A stretch of DNA of 64,000 nt, taken from contig NZ_SZVO01000002.1 of assembly GCF_005280585.1 (NCBI RefSeq), forward strand, positions 319,005 through 383,004, given 5' to 3'. The translations under genes were made by a program, and so were the position numbers. The notes under the pieces are model-generated. The model made no database searches. It was not told the origin of the DNA and worked only from the letters and a program-made list of their open reading frames with translations. The DNA is from Dyadobacter frigoris (GTDB taxonomy: Bacteria; Bacteroidota; Bacteroidia; Cytophagales; Spirosomataceae). Positions 33,656-41,679 of this stretch are shown here, in pieces; the stretch's first letter is position 1; the number at the start of each line of letters is the position of its first letter.

Positions 33656-35191
33656 TTAATGTTTGAAATGACGAATTCCGGTAGTAACCATCGCAACACC
33701 ATTTGCGTTACAATAAGCAATAGAATCTTTGTCACGGATAGATCCACCCGGTTGTACAACCGCCGTAATTCCAGCCTGCGTCGCAATTTCAACACAATCC
33801 GGGAATGGGAAAAATGCATCGGAAGCCATTACCGCTCCTTGCAGATCAAAGCCAAAATGTTTCGCTTTTTCAATAGCCTGACGAAGCGCATCAATACGTG
33901 AAGTTTGTCCTGTTCCGCTGGCGAAAAGCTGGTTTTCTTTGGCAAGAACGATCGTATTTGATTTTGTATGTTTACAAACCTTCAAAGCAAATTCCAAAGC
34001 AACCAGCTCATTAGCAGTTGGCGCTTTTTCAGTTACCGTTGTCATTTGTTCCGCTGTTTCGGTCGCAAGATCTTTATCTTGTACCAATACACCATTTAAT
34101 ATTGTTTTGAACATAATTCCCGGAAGATCCACAGATTTACGTTTCAATAAATTTCTATTTTTCTTAGATTTCAACAATGCTAATGCATCTTCTTCGAAGT
34201 CAGGAGCAATCAGAATTTCCATGAAAAGTTTGTTCAATTCTTCTGCCGTAGCCAGATCAACCTTAACATTTGTAATCACAACGCCGCCAAAAGCAGAATC
34301 CGGATCACAAGCCAAAGCGTTCAAATAAGCTTCTTTTGCAGTACCAGCGGTAGCAACACCGCAAGCATTGGTATGTTTTATGATCGCAAATGTTGGATCA
34401 GCACCAGCGAATTCATCGATCAGACCGATACATGCATCAACATCTACCAGATTGTTATATGACAAATCTTTGCCGTGAAGCTTGTCAAACATTTTGTCAA
34501 GATCACCGTGGAACGCTGCATTTTGATGAGGATTTTCCCCGTAGCGAAGTGTTTGTGACGGCAATTTTGTAAAGTTAAACAGCGCATCATCAGCACTTGA
34601 ATCTTTTGAAAGGAAATAATTGTTAATCGCGCCATCGTAGTGTGAAGAAACACCAAAAGCCTCTCCTGCATACCAGCGACGATCTTCAAGATCCGTACTT
34701 GCAGACTTTTCAGTTAACAGCGTTACAACACTTTGATATTGATTACGGGAAGAAACAATCAGCGTATCCTTGTAATTTTTCGCCGTAGCACGAATCAGAG
34801 AAATACCTCCAATATCAATTTTTTCAATAATATCCTCCTCTCGGGCACCCGAAGCAACGGTTTCCTCAAAAGGATACAAATCCACCACAACCATATCGAT
34901 TGCAGGAATATTATATTGAGCCGCCTGCGCTACATCTCCCTCATCATCGCGACGATACAAAATTCCGCCCATAATAGCCGGGTGCAAAGTTTTTACTCTT
35001 CCACCAAAAATAGATGGATAACCGGTAAGCTCTTCGGCTGCGGTAACCGGAATATTCAGGTTTTCAATGAAAGTTTGCGTTCCACCTGTGGAATAAAGTT
35101 TTACACCATTTTCATGTAAAACGCGAACAAGCGGTTCAAGACCGTCCTTATAATATACAGAGATAAGAGCGGATTGGATTTTTTTAGACAT
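33656..35191 (-). CDS. purH: Bifunctional AICAR transformylase/IMP cyclohydrolase PurH
   Basis: A 511-residue enzyme for the last two steps of purine synthesis. The N-terminal about 190 residues are IMP cyclohydrolase (MGS-like fold: SALISVYYKDGLEPLVRVL, STGGTQTFIE, GRVKTLHPAIMGGIL). The rest is AICAR formyltransferase (LRYGENPHQNAAF, IIKHTNACGVA, QPGGSIRDKDSIAYCN). Length and domain order are normal. It diverges from the SDR gene across a repeat-rich spacer. PurR-type control is not evident. Confidence 0.97.
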   Translation of the reverse strand: MSKKIQSALISVYYKDGLEPLVRVLHENGVKLYSTGGTQTFIENLNIPVTAAEELTGYPSIFGGRVKTLHPAIMGGILYRRDDEGDVAQAAQYNIPAIDMVVVDLYPFEETVASGAREEDIIEKIDIGGISLIRATAKNYKDTLIVSSRNQYQSVVTLLTEKSASTDLEDRRWYAGEAFGVSSHYDGAINNYFLSKDSSADDALFNFTKLPSQTLRYGENPHQNAAFHGDLDKMFDKLHGKDLSYNNLVDVDACIGLIDEFAGADPTFAIIKHTNACGVATAGTAKEAYLNALACDPDSAFGGVVITNVKVDLATAEELNKLFMEILIAPDFEEDALALLKSKKNRNLLKRKSVDLPGIMFKTILNGVLVQDKDLATETAEQMTTVTEKAPTANELVALEFALKVCKHTKSNTIVLAKENQLFASGTGQTSRIDALRQAIEKAKHFGFDLQGAVMASDAFFPFPDCVEIATQAGITAVVQPGGSIRDKDSIAYCNANGVAMVTTGIRHFKH

Positions 35192-35252
35192 TGGTCAATA
35201 TTTGACGGTAAACATTACAAGACTTGGGCAATCGAAAAACAAAACGCAAAGG

Positions 35253-35290
35253 TAATTGTTAATTGTTAATTGTTAAGGGTTAATTGTTAA
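35253..35290. repeat. Heptanucleotide repeat (TAATTGT)x3 plus one separated copy
   Basis: TAATTGT occurs in tandem at 35253-35259, 35260-35266 and 35267-35273, then again at 35281-35287 after GGG. Reverse-oriented TTAACAATT words recur at 35378-35408, so the two ends could pair. The array lies in the divergent space between purH and the SDR gene. Confidence 0.8.
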
Positions 35291-35415
35291 TGCGATGAGC
35301 ATAATCACAAAAAATATAATCATGCATAAAAAAATAATATTTTAACTAAATTAACCATCTCTCCCACTCCTCTTACATTAACAATTCACCATTAATAATT
35401 AACAATTAAAAAAAT

Positions 35416-36204
35416 ATGAATCTTGACTTAACAGGAAAAACGGCCATTGTTTGTGGCAGCACGCAGGGAATTGGCTATGCATCAGCGGTTGAACTGGCAT
35501 TGATGGGCGCAAATGTGACGCTTATGGCCAGAAATGAAGAATCGCTTAGAGAAGCTGTTGAAACTTTGGATACTTCTTTAAATCAACTGCACCGTTATAT
35601 AGTGGCCGATTTTTCCGATAATGAAAATGTAAAACATGCGATTGAGGAATATTTAAGACTTTGCCCTGACGTTCATATTCTTATCAATAACACAGGCGGC
35701 CCTGCTGGCGGACCGATCATCGATGCAGAAACCGATCAGTTTATCAAAACATTTCAGATGCATGTTGTGAATTATCAGATATTGGCGCAGGCTATTGTTC
35801 CAAGTATGAAAAAGGCTGGTTTTGGAAGAATCGTAAATATTATCAGTACCTCTGTCAAACAGCCGATTGTTGGACTGGGCGTTTCAAATACAATTCGCGG
35901 AGCAGTATCCAGCTGGTCAAAAACGATGTCACTTGAACTTGGGCCGTTTGGAATCACTTCCAATAATGTGTTGCCAGGTTTTACAAAAACGGCTAGATTG
36001 AATGCGGTTGTGGGTATGCGAAGCGAATCTCAGGGAAAATCAGTTCAGGAAATTTCCGATCAAATGGAATCTCAAATCCCGATCAGAAGATTTAGCGAAG
36101 CTTCGGAAGTTGGAGCTGCTGTGGCTTTTTTGTGCAGTCCGGCCGCGGGAAGTATTAGTGGGGTGAATTTGCCTGTGGATGGGGGAAAAACGGAGAGTAT
36201 GTAA
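35416..36204 (+). CDS. Short-chain dehydrogenase-like protein lacking the catalytic Tyr-Lys
   Basis: A 262-residue Rossmann protein. The nucleotide motif is GSTQGIG (14-20) and NNTGGP replaces the usual NNAG. The catalytic Ser is present (IISTS, about 144-146), but where YxxxK is expected the sequence reads SNTIR (157-161), so Tyr is Ser and Lys is Arg. This matches an SDR subgroup related to 3-oxoacyl-ACP reductases that lacks the standard active-site tetrad. It may bind a dinucleotide without the normal chemistry. The length is normal. It stands alone, diverging from purH. Confidence 0.85.
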   Translation: MNLDLTGKTAIVCGSTQGIGYASAVELALMGANVTLMARNEESLREAVETLDTSLNQLHRYIVADFSDNENVKHAIEEYLRLCPDVHILINNTGGPAGGPIIDAETDQFIKTFQMHVVNYQILAQAIVPSMKKAGFGRIVNIISTSVKQPIVGLGVSNTIRGAVSSWSKTMSLELGPFGITSNNVLPGFTKTARLNAVVGMRSESQGKSVQEISDQMESQIPIRRFSEASEVGAAVAFLCSPAAGSISGVNLPVDGGKTESM

Positions 36205-36210
36205 AAATTA

Positions 36211-36258
36211 TTTACTTCTATTCTGAAATTATCACAATAATGACAGAATAGAAGTAAA
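36211..36258. terminator. Bidirectional terminator between the SDR and lipoprotein genes
   Basis: Perfect 15-bp arms, 36211-36225 and 36244-36258, enclose an 18-nt segment. That segment itself contains ATTAT-CACA-ATAAT, so a second stem can stack inside. Confidence 0.85.
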
Positions 36259-36265
36259 ATGAATT

Positions 36266-36739
36266 TTAATATCCAAAACTCATCATCAGATCTTTTTTAT
36301 CAACTGCATAAGATAACCCACCAATAACGTTACCGCTTTTGTATAGGCTTATTCCGGTATTATATTCCTGACCTTTTGCATTTTTATAGACAAGTCGATA
36401 ATTATTAAGCAACCCGGTCCTTCCAAAATGATCGGACTTATCTTTGTCTTCAGTTACAACGGCTTCAAAACTTTCCTGAACCTCAACCTTAGAATCATGG
36501 AGTGTTATTTGAACATGTAAAGTATTATTATCTTTCTTCGAAAATTTTATAATACTATTGGCTGCATTTAACTTGGCCTGAGCAATTATTGACCTATCAT
36601 CCTGATTAAGTATCAGGTAATCTGTATTACGAACGCCTACCAGTTGTGATGTTAAGTCCGGTCCTGCATCTTCTTTTTCTTTACAAGATCCCAAAGTAAT
36701 AGTTAAAAACACGATGAACACGAATACAGATGCTTTCAT
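36266..36739 (-). CDS. Lipoprotein of unknown function
   Basis: I do not recognise the family. The 157-residue protein has a lipoprotein signal with the lipobox LGSC (Cys19) and a mature start KEKEDAGPD. Its body alternates charged and hydrophobic strands (LHVQITLHDSKVEVQESFEAVV, YRLVYKNAKGQEYNTGISLY), suggesting a small beta-rich domain. It lies 103 bp downstream of the TonB receptor and may be the last gene of that unit, although the gap is AT-rich and could carry its own promoter. Confidence 0.75.
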   Translation of the reverse strand: MKASVFVFIVFLTITLGSCKEKEDAGPDLTSQLVGVRNTDYLILNQDDRSIIAQAKLNAANSIIKFSKKDNNTLHVQITLHDSKVEVQESFEAVVTEDKDKSDHFGRTGLLNNYRLVYKNAKGQEYNTGISLYKSGNVIGGLSYAVDKKDLMMSFGY

Positions 36740-36842
36740 GACAGTAAGTTTTATTAATAAGGTTGAAGTAATTGTAACCTCAAATTAACAATTATTAATT
36801 ATAAATAAAATATTAATAATTATATATACATTGATAACTATT

Positions 36843-39230
36843 TTAGAAATAATACTTCCAGTTAATTGAAGGAATAATCGTCCCGAAAACGGATAATTGA
36901 TAACTAACCAGTCTTGTTCCACTTTGTTTAAAATAAACTGAATACGGATTTTTTCTTGCGTAAATGTTATAAAAAGAGAAAGACCAAAGTGTGTAGCGTT
37001 TCTGGTCAATTTTCTTGCGGGTATCTTTTGTAAAAGAAATATCCATCCGGTGGTAATCCGGAATTCGGTCTTTATTTCTCAAAGAATAATCCTGGACAAC
37101 AACATCATTTAAATGGTAAGTACCGTCAGGAAAAGTGAGCGGACGACCTGTGATATAAACGAAATTTGTCCCAAACGTCCAGCCCTTAGTCCATTTCCAT
37201 TGCGCTGAAACAGAGATATTATTTGGCCGGTCAACGGTAGACGGAAACCATGCACCTTTATTAATCTGGTCGCTTGGGAAATTTGAATTAACTTTAGCAA
37301 ATGTGCGGCTATATGTATAAGAAACTAACCCGGTTACAATTCCTTTTGTTTTCTGAACGCTGAATTCTATACCATAAGCTTTTCCACGAGCCGACAGAAG
37401 ATCTGCTTCAAGGGTTTCATTTAAAAGTAAGGTCGCTCCGTTTTTGTATTCGACTAAATTTTGAAGTTTTTTACTATACACTTCAACCGATGTTTCAAAC
37501 ATATTATCATGAAAATTCCTGAAATAACCCGCAGCGATTTGTGTTGAAACCTGTGGCGGAACAAAATTGTCTGCCAGCTTCCAGAAATCAACCGGAGAAA
37601 TCGCTGTTGTGTTAGAAATTAAATGAATGTACTGGCGCGTTTTGGTATAACTGACTTTAAACGAACTCGTCTTTCCTGTATTAATCCGAAGAGATAACCT
37701 TGGTTCAAATCCACCGAAACCCGCAATTTTTTTTCCTTTTCCATATGAAAGAGTATCCGTGATCGATTCTGCGCTTCGAGGTATATTGGTATCATATTGA
37801 AAAACAGTTCCAGCTCCGACATTGTTAAAATTCACATACCGGATCCCGGCATTTATAGACAACCAGCGAACAGGATTCCATTCATCCGACAAATAAACTG
37901 CCTCCTCAATCGCTTGCTCTTTTTCCAGATTAATCCTTGTAATGTTTGATTCTGAAACCGGAGCAAGGTTTCCAGGCGAAAGTCCATACCGGGTTACAAT
38001 CAAACCTGTTTCAATTTTATGAGTTGGAGAGGGAGACCATAATACTTTTATATGACCATCATATTGGTTAATCCCCGATTGAAATTTGTATTCATTCGTT
38101 GGCGCAATACCTTTAAGCACAAATTTGTACCGGCTCATATTGGCACCAATCTGGAAAGAAAGTGCGCTTGTTAAAAGTTTATTCCAATTAATCGTACCTG
38201 TGGTTGATTGCCAGCCATACGTTGTATCCCCCGGAAATTTGAATGAATCTTTGCTATGATAAGCAGTAGCGGAAACGATACTGTTTGGAGAAAATTCATA
38301 CGAAATCCGGCCATTTACATCAAAGAAAAATGCCCTATTTTCATTGGTTGGAGCCGGAAAACGTTTGATTAAAAAATTAGGATAAGCAATTCTTCCACCT
38401 GCCAAAAATGTAAGCTTTTTGTTTTTGGAAATCGGTCCGTCAGCCATCAAACTGGCTGTCATTAGTCCAACACCGGTTGTCAGATTGATTCGTTCTTTAT
38501 TTCCCGAACGTGTATTAATTGCTAATAAAGATGAAAGCCGACCGCCATAAGAAGCCGGAATATCACCTTTATACAATGTAACATCCCGAATTGCGTCGGC
38601 ATTGACATTACTTAAAAAACCTAGTAAATGAGAAGTATTGAAAAGCGGCGCACCATCCAGCAAAACCAGGTTCTGATCTGTTCTCCCGCCGCGTACATTA
38701 AAACCAGAAGTTCCTTCGCCGACAGTACTGACCCCTGGCTGTAAAGTCAAGGCTTTGATAACGTCCACTTCACCAAAAACCACCGGAATATTTCGGAGGT
38801 TTTTCATATCCAGTTTGGTAACGCTCATTTGGCTGGATTGTACATTATCGTCTGGTGCTTTTTCTTTTACAGTTAATTCCTGCAATTGCCGGATTTCAGG
38901 CAAAAGTTTTAATTCAAATCCCGATAAAATTTCTTTGTAGGTGATGTTTTGATTTTTGGAAAAATAGCCGACAGAAGAAAAAGTGACCAACTGTTCGCCT
39001 GCTTTTAAGGTTAAATTGAAATTCCCTAAACTATCTGTAATCGTTGCTGATTTTGATATTCTTGAAAAAACCGAAACATTTGGAATTCCTTTGCCGCTGG
39101 AATTGTCCAGAATTCTGCCTTTTAAAATCCAGTTCCCCTGACTAAATCCTGATATCGATAGTAATAGCAGACAGACCAGAAATATTCCCAATCTTACCTG
39201 AAACCAATATGTTGAAAGAAACTTTTCCAT
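36843..39230 (-). CDS. TonB-dependent receptor with carboxypeptidase-like domain (DUF4249-associated)
   Basis: A 795-residue outer-membrane protein. After a signal peptide, residues about 33-115 form a carboxypeptidase D regulatory-like domain (GRILDNSSGKGIPNVSVF). The plug follows with GEVDVIKALTLQPGVS, FNVRGGRTDQNLVLLDGAPLF and LYKGDIPASYGGRLSS. The 22-strand barrel ends in SINWKYYF, a terminal aromatic as expected for BAM insertion. It is smaller than SusC-type receptors. Its ATG overlaps the stop of the DUF4249 gene by one base (TAATG), so the two are translationally coupled and very probably form a complex that imports an unknown ligand. Confidence 0.9.
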   Translation of the reverse strand: MEKFLSTYWFQVRLGIFLVCLLLLSISGFSQGNWILKGRILDNSSGKGIPNVSVFSRISKSATITDSLGNFNLTLKAGEQLVTFSSVGYFSKNQNITYKEILSGFELKLLPEIRQLQELTVKEKAPDDNVQSSQMSVTKLDMKNLRNIPVVFGEVDVIKALTLQPGVSTVGEGTSGFNVRGGRTDQNLVLLDGAPLFNTSHLLGFLSNVNADAIRDVTLYKGDIPASYGGRLSSLLAINTRSGNKERINLTTGVGLMTASLMADGPISKNKKLTFLAGGRIAYPNFLIKRFPAPTNENRAFFFDVNGRISYEFSPNSIVSATAYHSKDSFKFPGDTTYGWQSTTGTINWNKLLTSALSFQIGANMSRYKFVLKGIAPTNEYKFQSGINQYDGHIKVLWSPSPTHKIETGLIVTRYGLSPGNLAPVSESNITRINLEKEQAIEEAVYLSDEWNPVRWLSINAGIRYVNFNNVGAGTVFQYDTNIPRSAESITDTLSYGKGKKIAGFGGFEPRLSLRINTGKTSSFKVSYTKTRQYIHLISNTTAISPVDFWKLADNFVPPQVSTQIAAGYFRNFHDNMFETSVEVYSKKLQNLVEYKNGATLLLNETLEADLLSARGKAYGIEFSVQKTKGIVTGLVSYTYSRTFAKVNSNFPSDQINKGAWFPSTVDRPNNISVSAQWKWTKGWTFGTNFVYITGRPLTFPDGTYHLNDVVVQDYSLRNKDRIPDYHRMDISFTKDTRKKIDQKRYTLWSFSFYNIYARKNPYSVYFKQSGTRLVSYQLSVFGTIIPSINWKYYF

Positions 39231-40255
39231 TACCAGCTCGGTGGTGAAAGTTGCCCCTGACTATAAACCCGTTGGCAATTGCCTTCTTTGATAAAAACAT
39301 CATCATATTTGATTTCCAGCCGGGCAAGATTTAAAGTATCACCCGGAATTACCAGTCTTCGTTTGCTAATTGCAGAAGAACCAAAATATCCAAGTGCCAG
39401 AATGTTAGGATCATCTTCGCGATGCACATTTCCTTCAATGGACGCTGGCAAGGGGTCAAATAGAGATCCGTTTCTTTTTCGTTGTTCTTCAAATTTCACC
39501 CAAAACTGGTAGGCAGATTTGGTTAGAGAATATTGGCTGATTTCAATATAATGCCGGCCAACATAATAAATCGGGGAAGAAAAAACGAGTCTGCGGCTAA
39601 TGGTATTTCCATTAACCAAAGCATCAGATAAAACGTCTGTGACAGATCCATAGGATGGAATCCAGCACCATTTGCAGCAGACACTCATACCAACGGGCTC
39701 GCCGGTCGAAATTCTTGGAATATAACCGTAACCTGACCATCGATAATAATTCCCGGTAGCAGCGGGATCTTTGGTGTCCAGTAAAACATCGTAATAATCC
39801 GGATTGTAGACATCTCCTTCTGCCCGACTACGATATTCGGCGTAAATTTTATCTATTGCAGCAACATCATTTAAAACATCCGGCTCGGAAATGTAACTTT
39901 TCCCATCAACAAGCTGCACACGAAGCTGATAGCTTTTCCCCAGTTTTCCCTGAAAAGTAGAATCCCGCATCCAGAAAAATAATGGTGCCAACGCATCCTG
40001 GTCAAGAACGACAGTTCGTCCTCCAATCTCAGTGATACTGACCACAGCTCCGTCGACCGGAATTTCATTTTGACCGTAAATCAGCGAATTGTATTGTCCT
40101 GTATAAGAAAGCTTTACTGTGTAAGGCGGCGTTTCGTTGGTTATCAATCCTTCCACAACCAGGCGGGATTCGACAGATCTGGCCGGCAGCTGCACCTCGT
40201 CCACACAGGAAAAGCATAAGAAAACGAGAAATAAAAGTAGAACCGCTTTCGCCAT
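39230..40255 (-). CDS. DUF4249 outer-membrane lipoprotein, partner of the TonB receptor
   Basis: A 341-residue lipoprotein (lipobox CFSC, Cys17). The N-terminal beta-sandwich begins with RLVVEGLITNETPPYTVKLSYT, the usual DUF4249 opening. A cysteine-rich motif SVCCKWCWIP (Cys193, Cys194, Cys197) sits in the middle and could hold a metal or a disulfide. It precedes the receptor with a one-base overlap and follows the kelch lipoprotein by 4 nt. DUF4249 proteins regularly accompany such TonB receptors, apparently as a surface ligand-capture subunit; the ligand is unknown. Confidence 0.85.
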   Translation of the reverse strand: MAKAVLLLFLVFLCFSCVDEVQLPARSVESRLVVEGLITNETPPYTVKLSYTGQYNSLIYGQNEIPVDGAVVSITEIGGRTVVLDQDALAPLFFWMRDSTFQGKLGKSYQLRVQLVDGKSYISEPDVLNDVAAIDKIYAEYRSRAEGDVYNPDYYDVLLDTKDPAATGNYYRWSGYGYIPRISTGEPVGMSVCCKWCWIPSYGSVTDVLSDALVNGNTISRRLVFSSPIYYVGRHYIEISQYSLTKSAYQFWVKFEEQRKRNGSLFDPLPASIEGNVHREDDPNILALGYFGSSAISKRRLVIPGDTLNLARLEIKYDDVFIKEGNCQRVYSQGQLSPPSW

Positions 40256-40259
40256 TTAT

Positions 40260-41594
40260 TTATGGATTAAATTCCCAGAAATCAGTACATCCTATCTGTT
40301 GTTTAACAACAGATCCTTCCGTCGCCCGGGTTTCATAACCCCAGCCGAGATATGCTTTTGTTTTATCAGAAAGTGCAATCAGATAGCGGTTGCCTTGTCC
40401 GGGATAATCAGAATGATATGTCCAACTATTTTTTGAGGGATCGTAAGCCCATAAATCCCGTAACCCATTGCCATCTTTATCAATCCCTAAACCAAAATAA
40501 CCTTTTCCATTTGCAGAAAAACCACTTCCTTCCACCCGTGCAATCCCTGGAAAATCCGCTTTTCTTTCCCATTTGTCCATAGCAGGGTCATACGAATACA
40601 CATGTGGCGACTGGCCGGATATCTGATTTATCACATACCCGATTCCACTGATTGTAAAAGTTGCCAATTTTCCGGTTTGTTCCGGTAACGGCTGACGATC
40701 TTTCCTATCCCAGGTAACATCCATGGATTCCATAGCACCGGTAAAATCTTCTTTCAACATGAATACATTATCAAAAGTCAAAAAGAATTTAACGCGCCTG
40801 TCGACACCAGAAAATGTAGGAAAAACCACTCCGGCAGATTGACCAACGTAACTAATACTTGGAACCCACCAGAAATCATTCAGATATGCCCTTTTATCTG
40901 GCAAATTTTCGTCCGTGAGATAGCCAAAGCCCACAAACACAAGTTCCCGGCCACCTTCTTGCCCTAACGGAAAAGCTACTGCATTATGTCTTGGAAGTGG
41001 TAAGCTGCTTTCAGAACTCAACCATTTTCCATCATATTTTAATACGTCCCATTTGATATCATTCTGATAGCGATAAATTGCGATTTGAGAATTAAACAAT
41101 GGAGAAAGTAATGCAGCTCCAGTATAATCCCCGGAATTGATAGGTGCATGAGCCAGCATTTTCCATGTCGAAGTTTGCTTGGCTATAAAATGACGGCTGG
41201 TTGTAATAGTGTTTTTTTGTTCGTCTTTATAATTGAGCGTTAATGTATAATCTTCCCCGGTATTGAGCTGACTAACGGTATAATTTCTTAGATTAAAATT
41301 GGCAATAACCTCGATAGTTCCAGCATTCAGCGCAATTGAAGTCCCTGTTTTGGATGTTAGAATTATTTTAAAATCCTCGGTAAAATTTTTCGGAAGTTTT
41401 AACTGAATACTCCCGGCAGATGACCCTGCATTTTGAAAAACAGAGACAATTGAAAACGGCACAATTACTTCCTGGCTTTCACCAATGGGGGCGAAAGTTT
41501 CCTTACAACCCGCCAGCCACAAAACATTTATCAGCACGAACACCCTTTGTCCGTGTAATAAAAAATTCCGTATCTGATGGGCGCAAAACTGCAT
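40260..41594 (-). CDS. Kelch-type beta-propeller lipoprotein
   Basis: A 444-residue lipoprotein with the lipobox LAGC (Cys30). An Ig/IPT-like domain occupies about 45-140. Kelch-like blades follow, with repeats such as WKMLAHAPI, WLSSESSLPLPRHNAVAF, WERKADFPGIARVEGSGFSANGKGYFGLG and WTYHSDYPGQGNRYLIAL. It is the first gene of a trio with DUF4249 and the TonB receptor, only 4 nt upstream of DUF4249. A surface carbohydrate- or protein-binding role is likely. A few N-terminal residues before RNFLLHGQ could be untranslated if a later start is used. Confidence 0.8.
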   Translation of the reverse strand: MQFCAHQIRNFLLHGQRVFVLINVLWLAGCKETFAPIGESQEVIVPFSIVSVFQNAGSSAGSIQLKLPKNFTEDFKIILTSKTGTSIALNAGTIEVIANFNLRNYTVSQLNTGEDYTLTLNYKDEQKNTITTSRHFIAKQTSTWKMLAHAPINSGDYTGAALLSPLFNSQIAIYRYQNDIKWDVLKYDGKWLSSESSLPLPRHNAVAFPLGQEGGRELVFVGFGYLTDENLPDKRAYLNDFWWVPSISYVGQSAGVVFPTFSGVDRRVKFFLTFDNVFMLKEDFTGAMESMDVTWDRKDRQPLPEQTGKLATFTISGIGYVINQISGQSPHVYSYDPAMDKWERKADFPGIARVEGSGFSANGKGYFGLGIDKDGNGLRDLWAYDPSKNSWTYHSDYPGQGNRYLIALSDKTKAYLGWGYETRATEGSVVKQQIGCTDFWEFNP

Positions 41595-41679
41595 AAGCGG
41601 AACTCAATTCAAGATTAACCAATGAATTTTATTGCTTTATTTTCTGTCCATGATAAAACAGACAGATCCAATCATCCGT

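Noticed and set aside
35253..35290. CRISPR-like array
   Set aside because: The TAATTGT units are only 7 bp, contiguous and without spacers. No cas genes are present.
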